Source: Candidatus Gastranaerophilales bacterium (GTDB taxonomy: Bacteria; Cyanobacteriota; Vampirovibrionia; Gastranaerophilales; Gastranaerophilaceae). From it: 64,000 bases of DNA. Location of the stretch: contig CALURJ010000005.1 in assembly GCA_944323145.1 (NCBI GenBank), positions 37,294 through 101,293 of the forward strand, read 5' to 3'. Positions 1 through 9,730 of this stretch are shown here, piece by piece (the stretch's first letter is position 1; each line of letters opens with the position of its first letter). The notes beneath the pieces are model-generated. The model was not told the DNA's origin. It searched no databases and saw only the letters and a program-made list of their open reading frames with translations. Made by a program: the position numbers and the translations under genes.

Positions 1-38
1 AAAAGAGAGTAATTAGGAAAAGTAAAGGAGAAATTTAA

Positions 39-176
39 ATGGAAAAGTATGTTTGCACAGTTTGCGGTTATGTTTATGATCCGGAAGAAAATGGCGGAGT
101 AAAATTTGAAGATTTACCGGATGATTATGTATGCCCTTTATGCGGTGTGGGTAAAGATTTATTTGAAAAACAATAA
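39..176 (+). CDS. rubredoxin
   Basis: Small one-iron electron carrier of 45 residues, read directly from the sequence: ATG at 39, TAA at 174-176, with AAAGGAG about 9 nt upstream. The four iron-binding cysteines sit in the two rubredoxin knuckles, C6-x2-C9-G and C32-P-x-C35-G, followed by G-K-D. It is shorter than the usual 52-54 residue rubredoxin because the loop before the conserved F-E-D-L-P-D-D-Y stretch is reduced. In anaerobes rubredoxin passes electrons to rubrerythrin and flavodiiron proteins, and genes for all three follow here, so it is probably their reductant. The gene starts so close to the window edge that its upstream context is not visible. Confidence 0.93.
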   Translation: MEKYVCTVCGYVYDPEENGGVKFEDLPDDYVCPLCGVGKDLFEKQ

Positions 177-218
177 TAGGATTTTTTGCTATTTAAATAA
201 TTTTAGAAAGGAAGTGTT

Positions 219-761
219 ATGCCTGAATTAAAGGGAACAAAAACAGAACAAAACTTGTGGACGGCTTTTGCAGGCGAGTCGCAGGCAAGAAATAAGTATA
301 CTTATTATGCATCTCAGGCTAAAAAAGAAGGTTTTGTTCAAATTAGCAGAATTTTTGAAGAAACTGCAAATAATGAAAAAGAACATGCAAAAATTTGGTT
401 TAAAGCTTTGCATGGAGATAAAATTCCTGATACTTTGAAAAATCTTGAAGATGCAGCAGAAGGTGAAAATTACGAATGGACTGATATGTATGCAACTTTT
501 GCAAGAGAAGCTAAAGAAGAAGGGTTTGACACTCTTTCTGCATTGTTTGAACTTGTCGGAAAGATTGAAAAAGAACATGAAGAAAGATATAGAGCTCTTT
601 TAGAGGCTGTAAAAAACAGTACAGTTTTTGCAAAAAATGAGGTTGTAGTCTGGGAATGCGGAAACTGCGGTCATATCCATACCGGAGAAAAAGCTCCGCA
701 GCTTTGCCCTGTTTGCAAACATCCTCAAGCCTATTTTTTTATGAAAGCTAAAAATTATTAA
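219..761 (+). CDS. rbr: rubrerythrin
   Basis: Cytoplasmic non-haem diiron peroxidase (H2O2 to water) of 180 residues, a typical family length. The N-terminal four-helix domain carries the expected diiron ligands by alignment with the Desulfovibrio vulgaris protein as I remember it: E20, E53-x2-H56, E83, E86 and E117-x2-H120. The C-terminal rubredoxin domain has C147-x2-C150-G and C163-x2-C166. Start is supported by AAAGGAAG about 8 nt upstream. It lies 42 nt after rubredoxin and ends in a strong hairpin terminator, so the pair may form its own transcript. Confidence 0.96.
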   Translation: MPELKGTKTEQNLWTAFAGESQARNKYTYYASQAKKEGFVQISRIFEETANNEKEHAKIWFKALHGDKIPDTLKNLEDAAEGENYEWTDMYATFAREAKEEGFDTLSALFELVGKIEKEHEERYRALLEAVKNSTVFAKNEVVVWECGNCGHIHTGEKAPQLCPVCKHPQAYFFMKAKNY

Positions 762-767
762 ACGAAA

Positions 768-798
768 AAAAGGCTTTGTTTATAACAAAGCCTTTTTT
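768..798 (+). terminator. Rho-independent terminator after rbr
   Basis: Inverted repeat AAAGGCTTTGTT / AACAAAGCCTTT with a very short loop followed by a T run. It separates rubredoxin-rbr from the second rubrerythrin gene. Confidence 0.85.
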
Positions 799-838
799 AT
801 GATAAAATATTAATGTGTATAAATAAGAGGGAAATTTT

Positions 839-1378
839 GTGGAACTAAGGGGAACAGAAACTGAAAATAATTTGATTAAAGCTTTCGAGATTAATGCAAA
901 AAGACGCATGGAATACGATATTTACGCTTTAGTTGCTGAAAAATACGGATTTAATGATGTCGCCCGCCTTTTAACCAGATTTGCAAACCACGAAAAGGAG
1001 CATGCAAAATTGTGGTATAAATGGTTAAAATGTGAGAGCGGAAGCCTTCCTAACCTGCTTGATTGTGTTAAAAATGCTCTTAGTCAGGAAAAGGATGAAA
1101 TAGAAGGTTTATATGAAAATTTTGCCCGTAAAGCTAAAGAAGAAGGATTGGAGCATATTGCGGGGCTTCTGGAAAACATTGAAAATATTGAAAAAATACA
1201 TTATGACAGGTTAAAAAAACTAATCTGGAAGCTGGAAGATTCTGTTGAACCTAACAGCGACGGAACATATAACTGGGTTTGCAGTACATGCGGCGCAGTT
1301 TTTGTTCAAAAGGAAGAACCCCAGTATTGCCCGCTTTGTCTGAAAGAAGAAGTATTTTTTTATAAAAAGCCAAATTAA
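839..1378 (+). CDS. divergent rubrerythrin-like protein
   Basis: Second rubrerythrin-family protein, 179 residues, starting at a GTG with AAGAGGGA upstream. It aligns with the neighbouring rubrerythrin over its whole length. The diiron pairs E52-x2-H55 and E118-x2-H121, and E84 and E87, are kept, as are the rubredoxin cysteines C148, C151, C164 and C167. The ligand corresponding to E20 is replaced by N19 (A-F-E-I-N instead of A-F-A-G-E), with an unusual E17 two residues earlier. The iron site may be altered or the protein may have a different substrate. It is 19 nt upstream of the flavodiiron gene and probably co-transcribed with it. Confidence 0.85.
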   Translation: MELRGTETENNLIKAFEINAKRRMEYDIYALVAEKYGFNDVARLLTRFANHEKEHAKLWYKWLKCESGSLPNLLDCVKNALSQEKDEIEGLYENFARKAKEEGLEHIAGLLENIENIEKIHYDRLKKLIWKLEDSVEPNSDGTYNWVCSTCGAVFVQKEEPQYCPLCLKEEVFFYKKPN

Positions 1379-1397
1379 ATAGTAAAGGAGAAATGAA

Positions 1398-2582
1398 ATG
1401 AAATTTCAGGAAATTAAAAACAATATTTTTTATTGCGGATTGAACGACTGCGACAGAAGAATTTTTGATGAACTTATTCCTCTGGAGCACGGAACAAGCT
1501 ATAATTCTTATCTTGTTAAAGGTTCTGAGAAAACAGCAATTATTGATACAATGTACCCCCCGAAAACTAAAGAATATTTAAAAAGATTAGTTGAAAATCA
1601 GGTTGGTAAAGTTGATTATATTATCGCAAATCATGGCGAGCAAGATCATTCAGGTTCTATCCCTGCACTTTTGGAAAAATATCCGAATGCTATTGTTTTA
1701 ACAAATCCTAAATGTGCGGAAAATATTAAATCAATGCTTCATGTTTCAGATGAAAAAATCAGGGTTATATCTGACGGAGAAGAAGTTTCTCTCGGAGATA
1801 AAACGTTGAAATTTATCTTTGCCCCGGGGGTTCACTGGCCTGATACAATGTTCACTTATATAAAAGAAGATAATGTAATTTGTACTTGTGACTTTTTAGG
1901 TGCACATTATACATTTTCGGATGTTTTTGCAGTTGAAAGCCTTGAATTGGAAAAAAGTGCAAAACGTTATTACGCAGAAATTATGATGCCATTTAGAACA
2001 ATGTGTAAAAAATATACACAGATGATTAAGGATATGAAGGTTGATATGATTTTGCCAAGCCATGGCCCTGTTTATAAAAATCCTGATTTTATTCTTGATT
2101 TATATACTGATTGGGCATCAGATACTCCGAAAAATCTTGTGGTTCTTCCTTATGTTTCAATGTATGAAAGTACAAAGGATATGATTGATTATCTAAGTGA
2201 AAAATTGGAAGCTAAGGGTGTTAAAACATTTAAATTCGATATCGTAGATGACGATTTGGGTGATTTGGCGATGGCATTAGTTGATGCTGCTACAATTGTT
2301 ATGGGTACATCAATGGTTCTTGCAGGCCCTCACCCTATGGCTGTAAATGTTGCTTATCTTGCTGCTGTATTAAGACCAAAGGCTAAATTCGCATCACTTG
2401 TTGGTTCGTACGGTTGGGGCGGAAAGCTTTTTGATTTACTCGCACAGATTTTGGCACCTTTAAAGCTTGATATAATAGAGCCTGTACAAGTAAAAGGTAA
2501 ACCAAATGCTGAAGATTACGAAAAACTTGATGCTATGGTTGATGCTATATATAATAAGCATAAATCAATTAATTTAGTATAA
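1398..2582 (+). CDS. fprA: flavodiiron protein (A-type flavoprotein, O2/NO reductase)
   Basis: Reduces O2 to water or NO to N2O in anaerobes; cytoplasmic, 394 residues, the standard two-domain size. The metallo-beta-lactamase-like domain has the full diiron set: H79-x-E81-x-D83-H84, H146, D165 and H222. The flavodoxin domain starts near residue 247 with a V-S-M-Y-E-S-T-K FMN-binding loop. AAAGGAG stands 7-8 nt before the ATG. There is no extra rubredoxin domain, so it would rely on a separate rubredoxin such as the one at the window start. Electron donor and preferred gas cannot be read from sequence. Confidence 0.95.
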   Translation: MKFQEIKNNIFYCGLNDCDRRIFDELIPLEHGTSYNSYLVKGSEKTAIIDTMYPPKTKEYLKRLVENQVGKVDYIIANHGEQDHSGSIPALLEKYPNAIVLTNPKCAENIKSMLHVSDEKIRVISDGEEVSLGDKTLKFIFAPGVHWPDTMFTYIKEDNVICTCDFLGAHYTFSDVFAVESLELEKSAKRYYAEIMMPFRTMCKKYTQMIKDMKVDMILPSHGPVYKNPDFILDLYTDWASDTPKNLVVLPYVSMYESTKDMIDYLSEKLEAKGVKTFKFDIVDDDLGDLAMALVDAATIVMGTSMVLAGPHPMAVNVAYLAAVLRPKAKFASLVGSYGWGGKLFDLLAQILAPLKLDIIEPVQVKGKPNAEDYEKLDAMVDAIYNKHKSINLV

Positions 2583-2601
2583 GATTAATTAATATGGATT
2601 A

Positions 2602-2637
2602 ATCGGGCGATTCTTTATAAGATCGCCCGATATATTT
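2602..2637 (+). terminator. hairpin terminator after flavodiiron gene
   Basis: Perfect 10-bp stem ATCGGGCGAT / ATCGCCCGAT (2602-2611 with 2622-2631), followed only by a short TATATTT tract, so efficiency is uncertain. Confidence 0.6.
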
Positions 2638-2701
2638 AAATATTTGTAAAATGAATTCTAAATTTTAGCAAATTTAAACTTTCACAGCCTTTAACAAAAT
2701 T

Positions 2702-3505
2702 ATGATTAATAAAATTAGTATAACCCCGAATTTTCAAATATATAAATCTCCTCAAACTAATAATAAAAATTCAGGAGTTTCAAGTCCATATCAAGTTGAA
2801 ACATCCTTGTATGACTTAAAGGGAGGCAATGTCTATTTTGGTGCTCTTGTAAAGCCTCATAATTCAATAGAGGCTGATTGTATTCAATTTTTGAGAAAAA
2901 TAAGAGAAAATTGTTGCCGGAAGTTTACTGAACCTGACATTGATGATATGCTTCAATCTTTAAACAAGGAAAAAAATTCTGAAGAGAAAGTAAATGTTTT
3001 AAAAGAAATTTTCTGTTTAGAATGTGATGAATATGGTAAAACTCCAAATAAAAATTTTCTTAAGCAAACTCTTGATTTAATATCCGGACGCAAAGAAGAT
3101 GATAGATTTGCAATTCTGGCGTTTGCACAGCATGAGCTTAATAATGCTGTAAAACCGCTTGAACCATTTTATTCACTGCCTGCAGAAAAGCAAAATAAGC
3201 TTATAAACATATTAAAAGATATTAATAATGTTACTGATATGGGTTATCAAGGAATGTTAAATTCTTCCGATTATAATCTAGAAGCATTGTACGATACCTT
3301 TAGAATTTTGGTATATGCTGAGGATGATCTTGCAAAGCTTAGCAAACAGGAGGCTGTGAATACCTATAAAGTTGAAACGTTTCATACTTTGAAAGATAGT
3401 ATAGAGTATTTTAAAAGTTATAATTATCCAAATGAAAATATAAAACAAAAAGTAAAAGCTGCGGTAGATAATATTCAGCAATATTTTCTTGAAAATATTT
3501 TATAA
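2702..3505 (+). CDS. hypothetical protein
   Basis: Not recognised. 267 residues, no signal peptide or membrane segment. The first ~45 residues are low in charge and rich in N, S, T and P and end in N-V-Y-F-G-A. From residue ~55 the protein looks alpha-helical and charged, with cysteines at C-C-R and C-L-E-C-D-E. No Shine-Dalgarno sequence is visible before the ATG. It stands alone between the flavodiiron operon and a bidirectional terminator shared with thrS. The disordered N-terminal segment followed by a helical domain could suit a lineage-specific protein, but function is unknown. Confidence 0.7.
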   Translation: MINKISITPNFQIYKSPQTNNKNSGVSSPYQVETSLYDLKGGNVYFGALVKPHNSIEADCIQFLRKIRENCCRKFTEPDIDDMLQSLNKEKNSEEKVNVLKEIFCLECDEYGKTPNKNFLKQTLDLISGRKEDDRFAILAFAQHELNNAVKPLEPFYSLPAEKQNKLINILKDINNVTDMGYQGMLNSSDYNLEALYDTFRILVYAEDDLAKLSKQEAVNTYKVETFHTLKDSIEYFKSYNYPNENIKQKVKAAVDNIQQYFLENIL

Positions 3506-3539
3506 AAAAGCTCCCGTTTAAACTAACGGGAGCTTTTTT
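3505..3539. terminator. bidirectional terminator between hypothetical gene and thrS
   Basis: AAAAGCTCCCGTT / AACGGGAGCTTTTTT hairpin with a 6-nt loop, A-rich on one side and T-rich on the other, so it can stop transcription from both convergent genes. Confidence 0.9.
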
Positions 3540-3540
3540 A

Positions 3541-5346
<1,806 letters not shown>

Positions 5347-5489
5347 TTTATATCCTTTCGTACCCTGTTTGGGTTATGGTAAATTCTGTTTAAATAACAA
5401 CTCTTTATATAAACTTCCTTTACCCCCGGGGTGGATCCCCCTAACTGCTACGATTAAGGTTATACTACTAAAACAGAATAATTACAAGT
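5347..5489 (-). promoter_or_regulatory. thrS 5' leader with GC-rich inverted repeat
   Basis: The 143 nt before thrS (minus strand) hold an unusually GC-rich block in AT-rich surroundings, including GGGG-ATCCA-CCCC near 5430-5450, and a smaller ACCC-AAACA-GGGT hairpin just upstream of the ribosome binding site. No T-box consensus or specifier domain could be found. This may be an attenuating leader, but the evidence is only the inverted repeats. Confidence 0.35.
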
Positions 5490-5861
5490 TTATTTAAGAA
5501 GTTTTCCCGGTACAAACAGCCCGACAAGTAATGCCCCGATGCTTACAAAATAAAATTTAGTTGTTATAAAAATGACAATAGCAATAATTATTCCCCATTT
5601 TAATGCACCTGTAATATCATAAAATCTTTTAGCCAAACCTGCATAATACAGCCAAATTGCAATCAATAATAGTATGATACAAATCGGGAACAAAACTGTA
5701 GCTAACCCTATTAATTTTAGCAAGATTACAGGTAATGCAAAGAATATACTGCCGGCAAAGGCTCAGAAAAAATCCAGCCTGCCGATAGGCCCGTCAATTT
5801 TCCATATACTTTCACTTTTTTCTACTTGATAACCATCGGTCTGCTCAACATCATATTCCAT
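5490..5861 (-). pseudogene. DUF805-like membrane protein interrupted by in-frame TGA
   Basis: Reading from an ATG at 5861 (GGGAG Shine-Dalgarno 7 nt upstream) gives an N-terminus ending I-D-G-P-I-G-R-L-D-F-F. An in-frame TGA then stands at codon 33 (5763-5765), after which the same frame stays open to 5490 with three hydrophobic segments and R-F-Y-D-I-T-G. The G-R-L-x-F-F start and the (K/R)R-F-x-D-I core match the DUF805-type layout, and the intact paralog at 18976 begins similarly (E-P-I-G-R-L-E-F-F-F). The full frame would be 123 residues, with the TGA most simply a TGG-to-TGA change. Inactivation is likely; restart at the internal ATG 5723 would give only the C-terminal 77 residues. Confidence 0.7.
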
Positions 5862-6033
5862 AAATAACTCCCTTTTTGGTAAATATTATACATATATTAA
5901 ATTTTATAGTATATTTTCTATATTATTTCATCATTTACATGAATTATATTGTTACAAAAAGTAATGAATATTTTGTTTTGTCAAAGTTTTTTGTTGTAAA
6001 ATATCTATTATTAAAGAAAAGAGGTAATATAAT

Positions 6034-6369
6034 ATGAATACAGCTGTTTTGGTAGGCAGAGTCGGCAGAGATGCTGAAATAAGATATTTTGAATCCGGAA
6101 AGGTTAAGGCTAATTTTTCAATTGCTGTAAACCGCTGGGATCCTAAAACAAAGTCAGAAGTCGCTGACTGGTTTAATATTGATGTGTGGGATAAACTTGC
6201 TGAATTCGCAGGGGAATATGTAAAAAAAGGGGTTCAGGTTGTTGTAGACGGAAGAATTGGTCAGAATAAATGGACAGACAAGGCTACCGGCAACGACAGA
6301 GAAAATTTCTTAATTATTGCAAACAGTATAAGATTATTAGGTTCAAAAAGAGATGTTCAGGAAATATGA
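6034..6369 (+). CDS. ssb: single-stranded DNA-binding protein (short form)
   Basis: OB-fold SSB of 111 residues starting M-N-T-A-V-L-V-G-R-V-G-R-D-A-E-I-R-Y, with the family's F-S-I-A-V-N-R, W-F-N-I-D-V-W and G-R-I-G-Q-N-K-W strands. It lacks the flexible linker and the acidic C-terminal tip used by most bacterial SSBs to recruit partners. It might be a secondary SSB or one with a different partner mode. AAAGAGGT precedes the ATG. The last four bases overlap the next gene as ATGA, implying translational coupling to an unrelated metabolic gene. Confidence 0.85.
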   Translation: MNTAVLVGRVGRDAEIRYFESGKVKANFSIAVNRWDPKTKSEVADWFNIDVWDKLAEFAGEYVKKGVQVVVDGRIGQNKWTDKATGNDRENFLIIANSIRLLGSKRDVQEI

Positions 6370-7688
6370 TAATCAATTCTAACATTGTAGGGATAATTGC
6401 AGATGATTTGACAGGTGCTAATGATACCGCTTTACAGTTTCATTTGAAAGGAGCTAATACACAAATTTTACTTTCTGATGAACTTGAACCGTTTAATATT
6501 AAAGGTACGCAGACCTGGGCAATTTCAACGGAATCACGTAATGTCGAACCAAAGGAAGCTTACGAAAAAGTTGTTCGTGCGGCAAAAATGCTTCAGGAAA
6601 AAATTAATCCTGACTTTGTTTATAAAAAAATAGATTCTACGGTCAGAGGGAATATTTCTGTTGAAGTGTTAGGTCTTATGAATGCTTTGGATTATGATGC
6701 CGCAATTGTTGTTCCTGCTTTCCCCGCTGAAATGCGGACAACGGTCGGCGGCTATCATCTGTTGAAGGGTGTTCCTATTGAGAGAACGGAGATGGCAAGA
6801 GATCCGCATTCTCCGATATTTGAATCTCATCTGCCTACACTTTTAAAATCACAGATTTTGCCAGAATATCAGGATTTGGTAAGCCAGATTGAACTTAAAA
6901 CTGTAATGAAGGGTGCAGGCCCGATTTTGCAAAAAATAAATGAATTAGTCAAAGCAGGCAAAAAGCTTATTGTCGCAGATGCTGTTTCTACTGTTGATAT
7001 TGAACAGATTGCACTTGCAATTAAAAAAAGTGAAAATAAAATCCTTCCTGCGGGAACCTCTGCTTTTGCTCAGGCTTTGAGTGAATTTTGGCTTGCGGAT
7101 TTGGATAGTCAGCATATAATAAAAACTTTCCCCAGACTGCCGAAATTTATTGTATCAGGCAGCGCCACGCAGATTACCGCAAACCAGATAGATAGGCTTG
7201 AAAAAAGTGATGAATTTGATGATGTCCTTTCAATCAGTCTTGATTTAAAAACAGTTCTGAACGGTGTTACGGATGATTTAGTAAACAGAGTGGTTGCAAA
7301 TCTTCGTTTTGACAATACTGTTATTGTCCATACTTCAAATTTAATAAAAGAATTCGACGGCTTTTCGGAAGATTCTTTAAATGCGGAATTAACCAAATCT
7401 AATCTCGCAACTGTTATTACGGATTTTCTTGCAGAGCTTACAAAACGTGTTATAAGCCGTAAGGAAACAATCCTTATTACTCTCGGCGGGGAAACATCTT
7501 ACAAATGCTGTAATGCAATTGATGCCTGCCAATTACAGCTTGTAGATGAGGTCGCTCCTGCTATCGCATTATGTTTGGATCATAACGCGCAGTGGATTGT
7601 TACAAAGTCGGGAAATCTCGGTAATGCGAATACATTAGTGGATATTCTAAAATATTTTGATACTCATGGCGGTTTGCAGGATGTATAA
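6366..7688 (+). CDS. four-carbon acid sugar kinase family protein (DUF1537)
   Basis: Probably phosphorylates a four-carbon sugar acid such as D-threonate or D-erythronate (DtnK/DenK/OtnK-type family). The N-terminal family signature G-I-I-A-D-D-L-T-G-A-N-D-T-A is at residues ~9-22, and the C-terminal nucleotide-binding half has T-L-G-G-E-T-S and a T-K-S-G-x-x-G motif. I chose the ATG at 6366 (ATGA overlap with ssb, AGGA 5 nt upstream) over an in-frame ATG at 6270 inside ssb; this gives 440 residues, the family size. It is followed by a PdxA-family gene with an 8-nt overlap, the known partner arrangement for phospho-threonate/erythronate oxidation. Confidence 0.88.
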   Translation: MIINSNIVGIIADDLTGANDTALQFHLKGANTQILLSDELEPFNIKGTQTWAISTESRNVEPKEAYEKVVRAAKMLQEKINPDFVYKKIDSTVRGNISVEVLGLMNALDYDAAIVVPAFPAEMRTTVGGYHLLKGVPIERTEMARDPHSPIFESHLPTLLKSQILPEYQDLVSQIELKTVMKGAGPILQKINELVKAGKKLIVADAVSTVDIEQIALAIKKSENKILPAGTSAFAQALSEFWLADLDSQHIIKTFPRLPKFIVSGSATQITANQIDRLEKSDEFDDVLSISLDLKTVLNGVTDDLVNRVVANLRFDNTVIVHTSNLIKEFDGFSEDSLNAELTKSNLATVITDFLAELTKRVISRKETILITLGGETSYKCCNAIDACQLQLVDEVAPAIALCLDHNAQWIVTKSGNLGNANTLVDILKYFDTHGGLQDV

Positions 7689-8568
7689 GATTGCAATTAC
7701 AACCGGTGATCCTAACGGTATCGGGGCGGAGATTACTATAAAAGCTCTGAATAAGCTTGATTTACCCGAGGATAGGGTTCTGCTTGTATCTAATAAAAAA
7801 ATACTTGATTTTTACGGCAGATTAAATCGCAATTATGAGATTATTGAAATTCCGTATCAAGCCCGTATTTTACCGGGTCAAATAGACAAAGATGCAGGCG
7901 AATTTTCGTTTAAATCGGTAAAGAAAGCATGTGAGATAAAACCGCGTGCAATTGTTACAGCTCCTGTCGCCAAGAACGCTTTATACCTTGCAGGACATAA
8001 ATTTAACGGACAGACGGAAATTTTGCAAAAGTATCTTGCACATGACAGTCAGCTTGCTGAAATGTTGTTTGTTGCGGGAAACTTCAGAGTTCTCCTTCTG
8101 ACACGTCATGTTGCGCTAAAAGATGTTCAACTTACAAAAAGTATGGTTGTTGAAAAAGTTTTGAACTTAAAAGACTTTTTTGTGGAAAAACTCGGGATAA
8201 TTGAACCTGAATTTGCACTTTGCGGTTTTAATCCTCATGCAGGTGAGGACGGAATTTTGGGGCGTGAAGAAATCGATATTTTAATCCCTGCGGCAGAAGA
8301 ATTGCGGGCTAAAGGAGTGAATATTACAAATCCGCTACCTGCTGATACGTTGTTTATAAAGGCTTTAAAGTATGACTGTTGTATTGCAAATTATCATGAT
8401 CAAGGATTAATTCCAATAAAAACAATTGCCGGTGATAAGACTGTTAATATGACAATAGGATTGGATATTATACGAACATCGCCCGGTCATGGAACAGCTT
8501 TTGATATTGCAGGGAAAAATATAGCTGATGAAACAGGAATGATTGAGGCAATAAAAGCAGTTTTATAA
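7681..8568 (+). CDS. pdxA: PdxA-family 4-phosphohydroxy-acid dehydrogenase
   Basis: NAD-dependent, metal-binding dehydrogenase family that includes 4-hydroxythreonine-4-phosphate dehydrogenase (vitamin B6) and PdxA2-type 4-phospho-threonate/erythronate dehydrogenase. The three metal-binding histidines are visible in H-K-F-N-G-Q-T-E, N-Y-H-D-Q-G-L-I-P and S-P-G-H-G-T-A-F-D, and the N-terminus is T-T-G-D-P-N-G-I-G-A-E. The ATG at 7681 with GCAGG upstream gives 295 residues, slightly short for the family. Pairing with the DUF1537 kinase favours the sugar-acid role, but the pyridoxal pathway cannot be excluded. Confidence 0.88.
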   Translation: MYKIAITTGDPNGIGAEITIKALNKLDLPEDRVLLVSNKKILDFYGRLNRNYEIIEIPYQARILPGQIDKDAGEFSFKSVKKACEIKPRAIVTAPVAKNALYLAGHKFNGQTEILQKYLAHDSQLAEMLFVAGNFRVLLLTRHVALKDVQLTKSMVVEKVLNLKDFFVEKLGIIEPEFALCGFNPHAGEDGILGREEIDILIPAAEELRAKGVNITNPLPADTLFIKALKYDCCIANYHDQGLIPIKTIAGDKTVNMTIGLDIIRTSPGHGTAFDIAGKNIADETGMIEAIKAVL

Positions 8569-8585
8569 ATTATTATATGCCATTA

Positions 8586-8620
8586 AAAATAACAACCTCT
8601 GTTTCAGAGGTTGTTATTTT
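8586..8620. terminator. bidirectional terminator between pdxA and secF
   Basis: AATAACAACCTCTG / CAGAGGTTGTTATT, a 14-bp stem with a 3-nt loop, A-rich before and T-rich after. It serves the convergent pdxA and secF transcripts. Confidence 0.9.
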
Positions 8621-8636
8621 AGTGTGTTATTTTTTA

Positions 8637-9620
8637 TTATGCCGTTACTTTAGCTTTTGTTTTTTTATCGTTCCAGAAATCAACAAGCATTGAACAGAAG
8701 AATATACTTGAATATGTTCCGATTGCAATACCGAGTATCATACAAAGAACGAAATCTTTTGTTGTAACCCCGCCGAAGAAGTATAATGCAAGCAATGTTA
8801 TTAACGTTGTTAAAGATGTATTGATACTTCTTGTTAATGTTTGGTTAACGGATGCGTCAACAATTTCTCCGAATGACATTTTCTTTGAGTAATATCTTAG
8901 GTTTTCTCTTATTCTGTCAAATACAACGATTGTATCGTGAACTGAAAAACCTATAACTGTTAATACAGCAGTGATAAACAAACCGTCAATCTGTACGTTA
9001 TACAATAGTCCTAGTATTGAGAAAATCCCGCATACAAAAAGCACATCATGTAAAACACCTAATATTGCAGCAAGCGCATAATCAAATCTAAATCTGAAAG
9101 AAAGATATGCAACAATTCCTAAGAATGCAAGAGTTACTGCAAGCAATGAATTTTTGAATAACTCTTTACCCATTGTCGGGCCTACGGAGCTAACTGAAAT
9201 CAATTCAGGATTTGTGTAATCCTTTTGAAGCTGTTCTGTGATAACTTCAGTTGTGTTAGAATTTTTGTCAATAAATTTTGTTCTTATCGAAATAATAGAA
9301 TTGATATTTGATTTTGTATTTTTCTGCTGTTCGCTGTTTACATTTAAAATTTGGATGTAAGGATTTTCTATCCCTGCTTTTTCAAGATCTTCTCTTGTTT
9401 TTGCAACATCACTATTTGAAAGTTTCTGTTCAAGCCCATATTGCAAAATTGTTCCGCCTGTGTAGTCAATACCGACTTTCATTGGTGCATGGTTAGGATA
9501 TGTTACCGAAGAATAAATCATTGCTATAATTCCCGGTACAAGAAGTAAGCATGTTAATGCCATCCACCACCATCTGTATTTGACTATATGAACTAAATGT
9601 TTTCTTCCTGTATTAATCAT
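8637..9620 (-). CDS. secF: protein translocase subunit SecF
   Basis: Inner-membrane partner of SecD that helps pull exported proteins through SecYEG using the ion gradient. Six membrane segments are expected and visible, with a periplasmic domain after the first. Family signatures: V-G-I-D-Y-T-G-G-T near the N-terminus and the RND motif G-F-S-V-H-D-T-I-V-V-F-D-R-I-R-E-N. The ATG at 9620 has AAAGGA about 8 nt upstream; a TTG seven codons earlier is in frame but lacks a ribosome site, so I reject it. Length is 327 residues. It follows secD on the same strand. Confidence 0.96.
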   Translation of the reverse strand: MINTGRKHLVHIVKYRWWWMALTCLLLVPGIIAMIYSSVTYPNHAPMKVGIDYTGGTILQYGLEQKLSNSDVAKTREDLEKAGIENPYIQILNVNSEQQKNTKSNINSIISIRTKFIDKNSNTTEVITEQLQKDYTNPELISVSSVGPTMGKELFKNSLLAVTLAFLGIVAYLSFRFRFDYALAAILGVLHDVLFVCGIFSILGLLYNVQIDGLFITAVLTVIGFSVHDTIVVFDRIRENLRYYSKKMSFGEIVDASVNQTLTRSINTSLTTLITLLALYFFGGVTTKDFVLCMILGIAIGTYSSIFFCSMLVDFWNDKKTKAKVTA

Positions 9621-9730
9621 TTTTTTTATCCTTTCTGACAATTTAAGTCAGTACTTTTTATTTTTTTGTCAGTCGCTTTGCACATACGCTCGCGTCCGTT
9701 TTTTTATCCTCTTTATCAATTTAATTTTTA

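Noticed and set aside
228..578. Antisense and alternate-frame open frames over rbr and other genes
   Set aside because: They overlap well-supported genes, lack ribosome sites and show only shadow composition (Phe/Cys/Lys-rich), so they are not reported as genes.
5347..5489. T-box riboswitch before thrS
   Set aside because: No AGGGTGGNACCGCG core or specifier loop could be found on the minus strand; only GC-rich inverted repeats are present.
6270..6365. Longer N-terminus for the DUF1537 kinase
   Set aside because: The extra 32 residues would be read from inside ssb and look unnatural; ATG 6366 with ATGA overlap and AGGA fits the family start.
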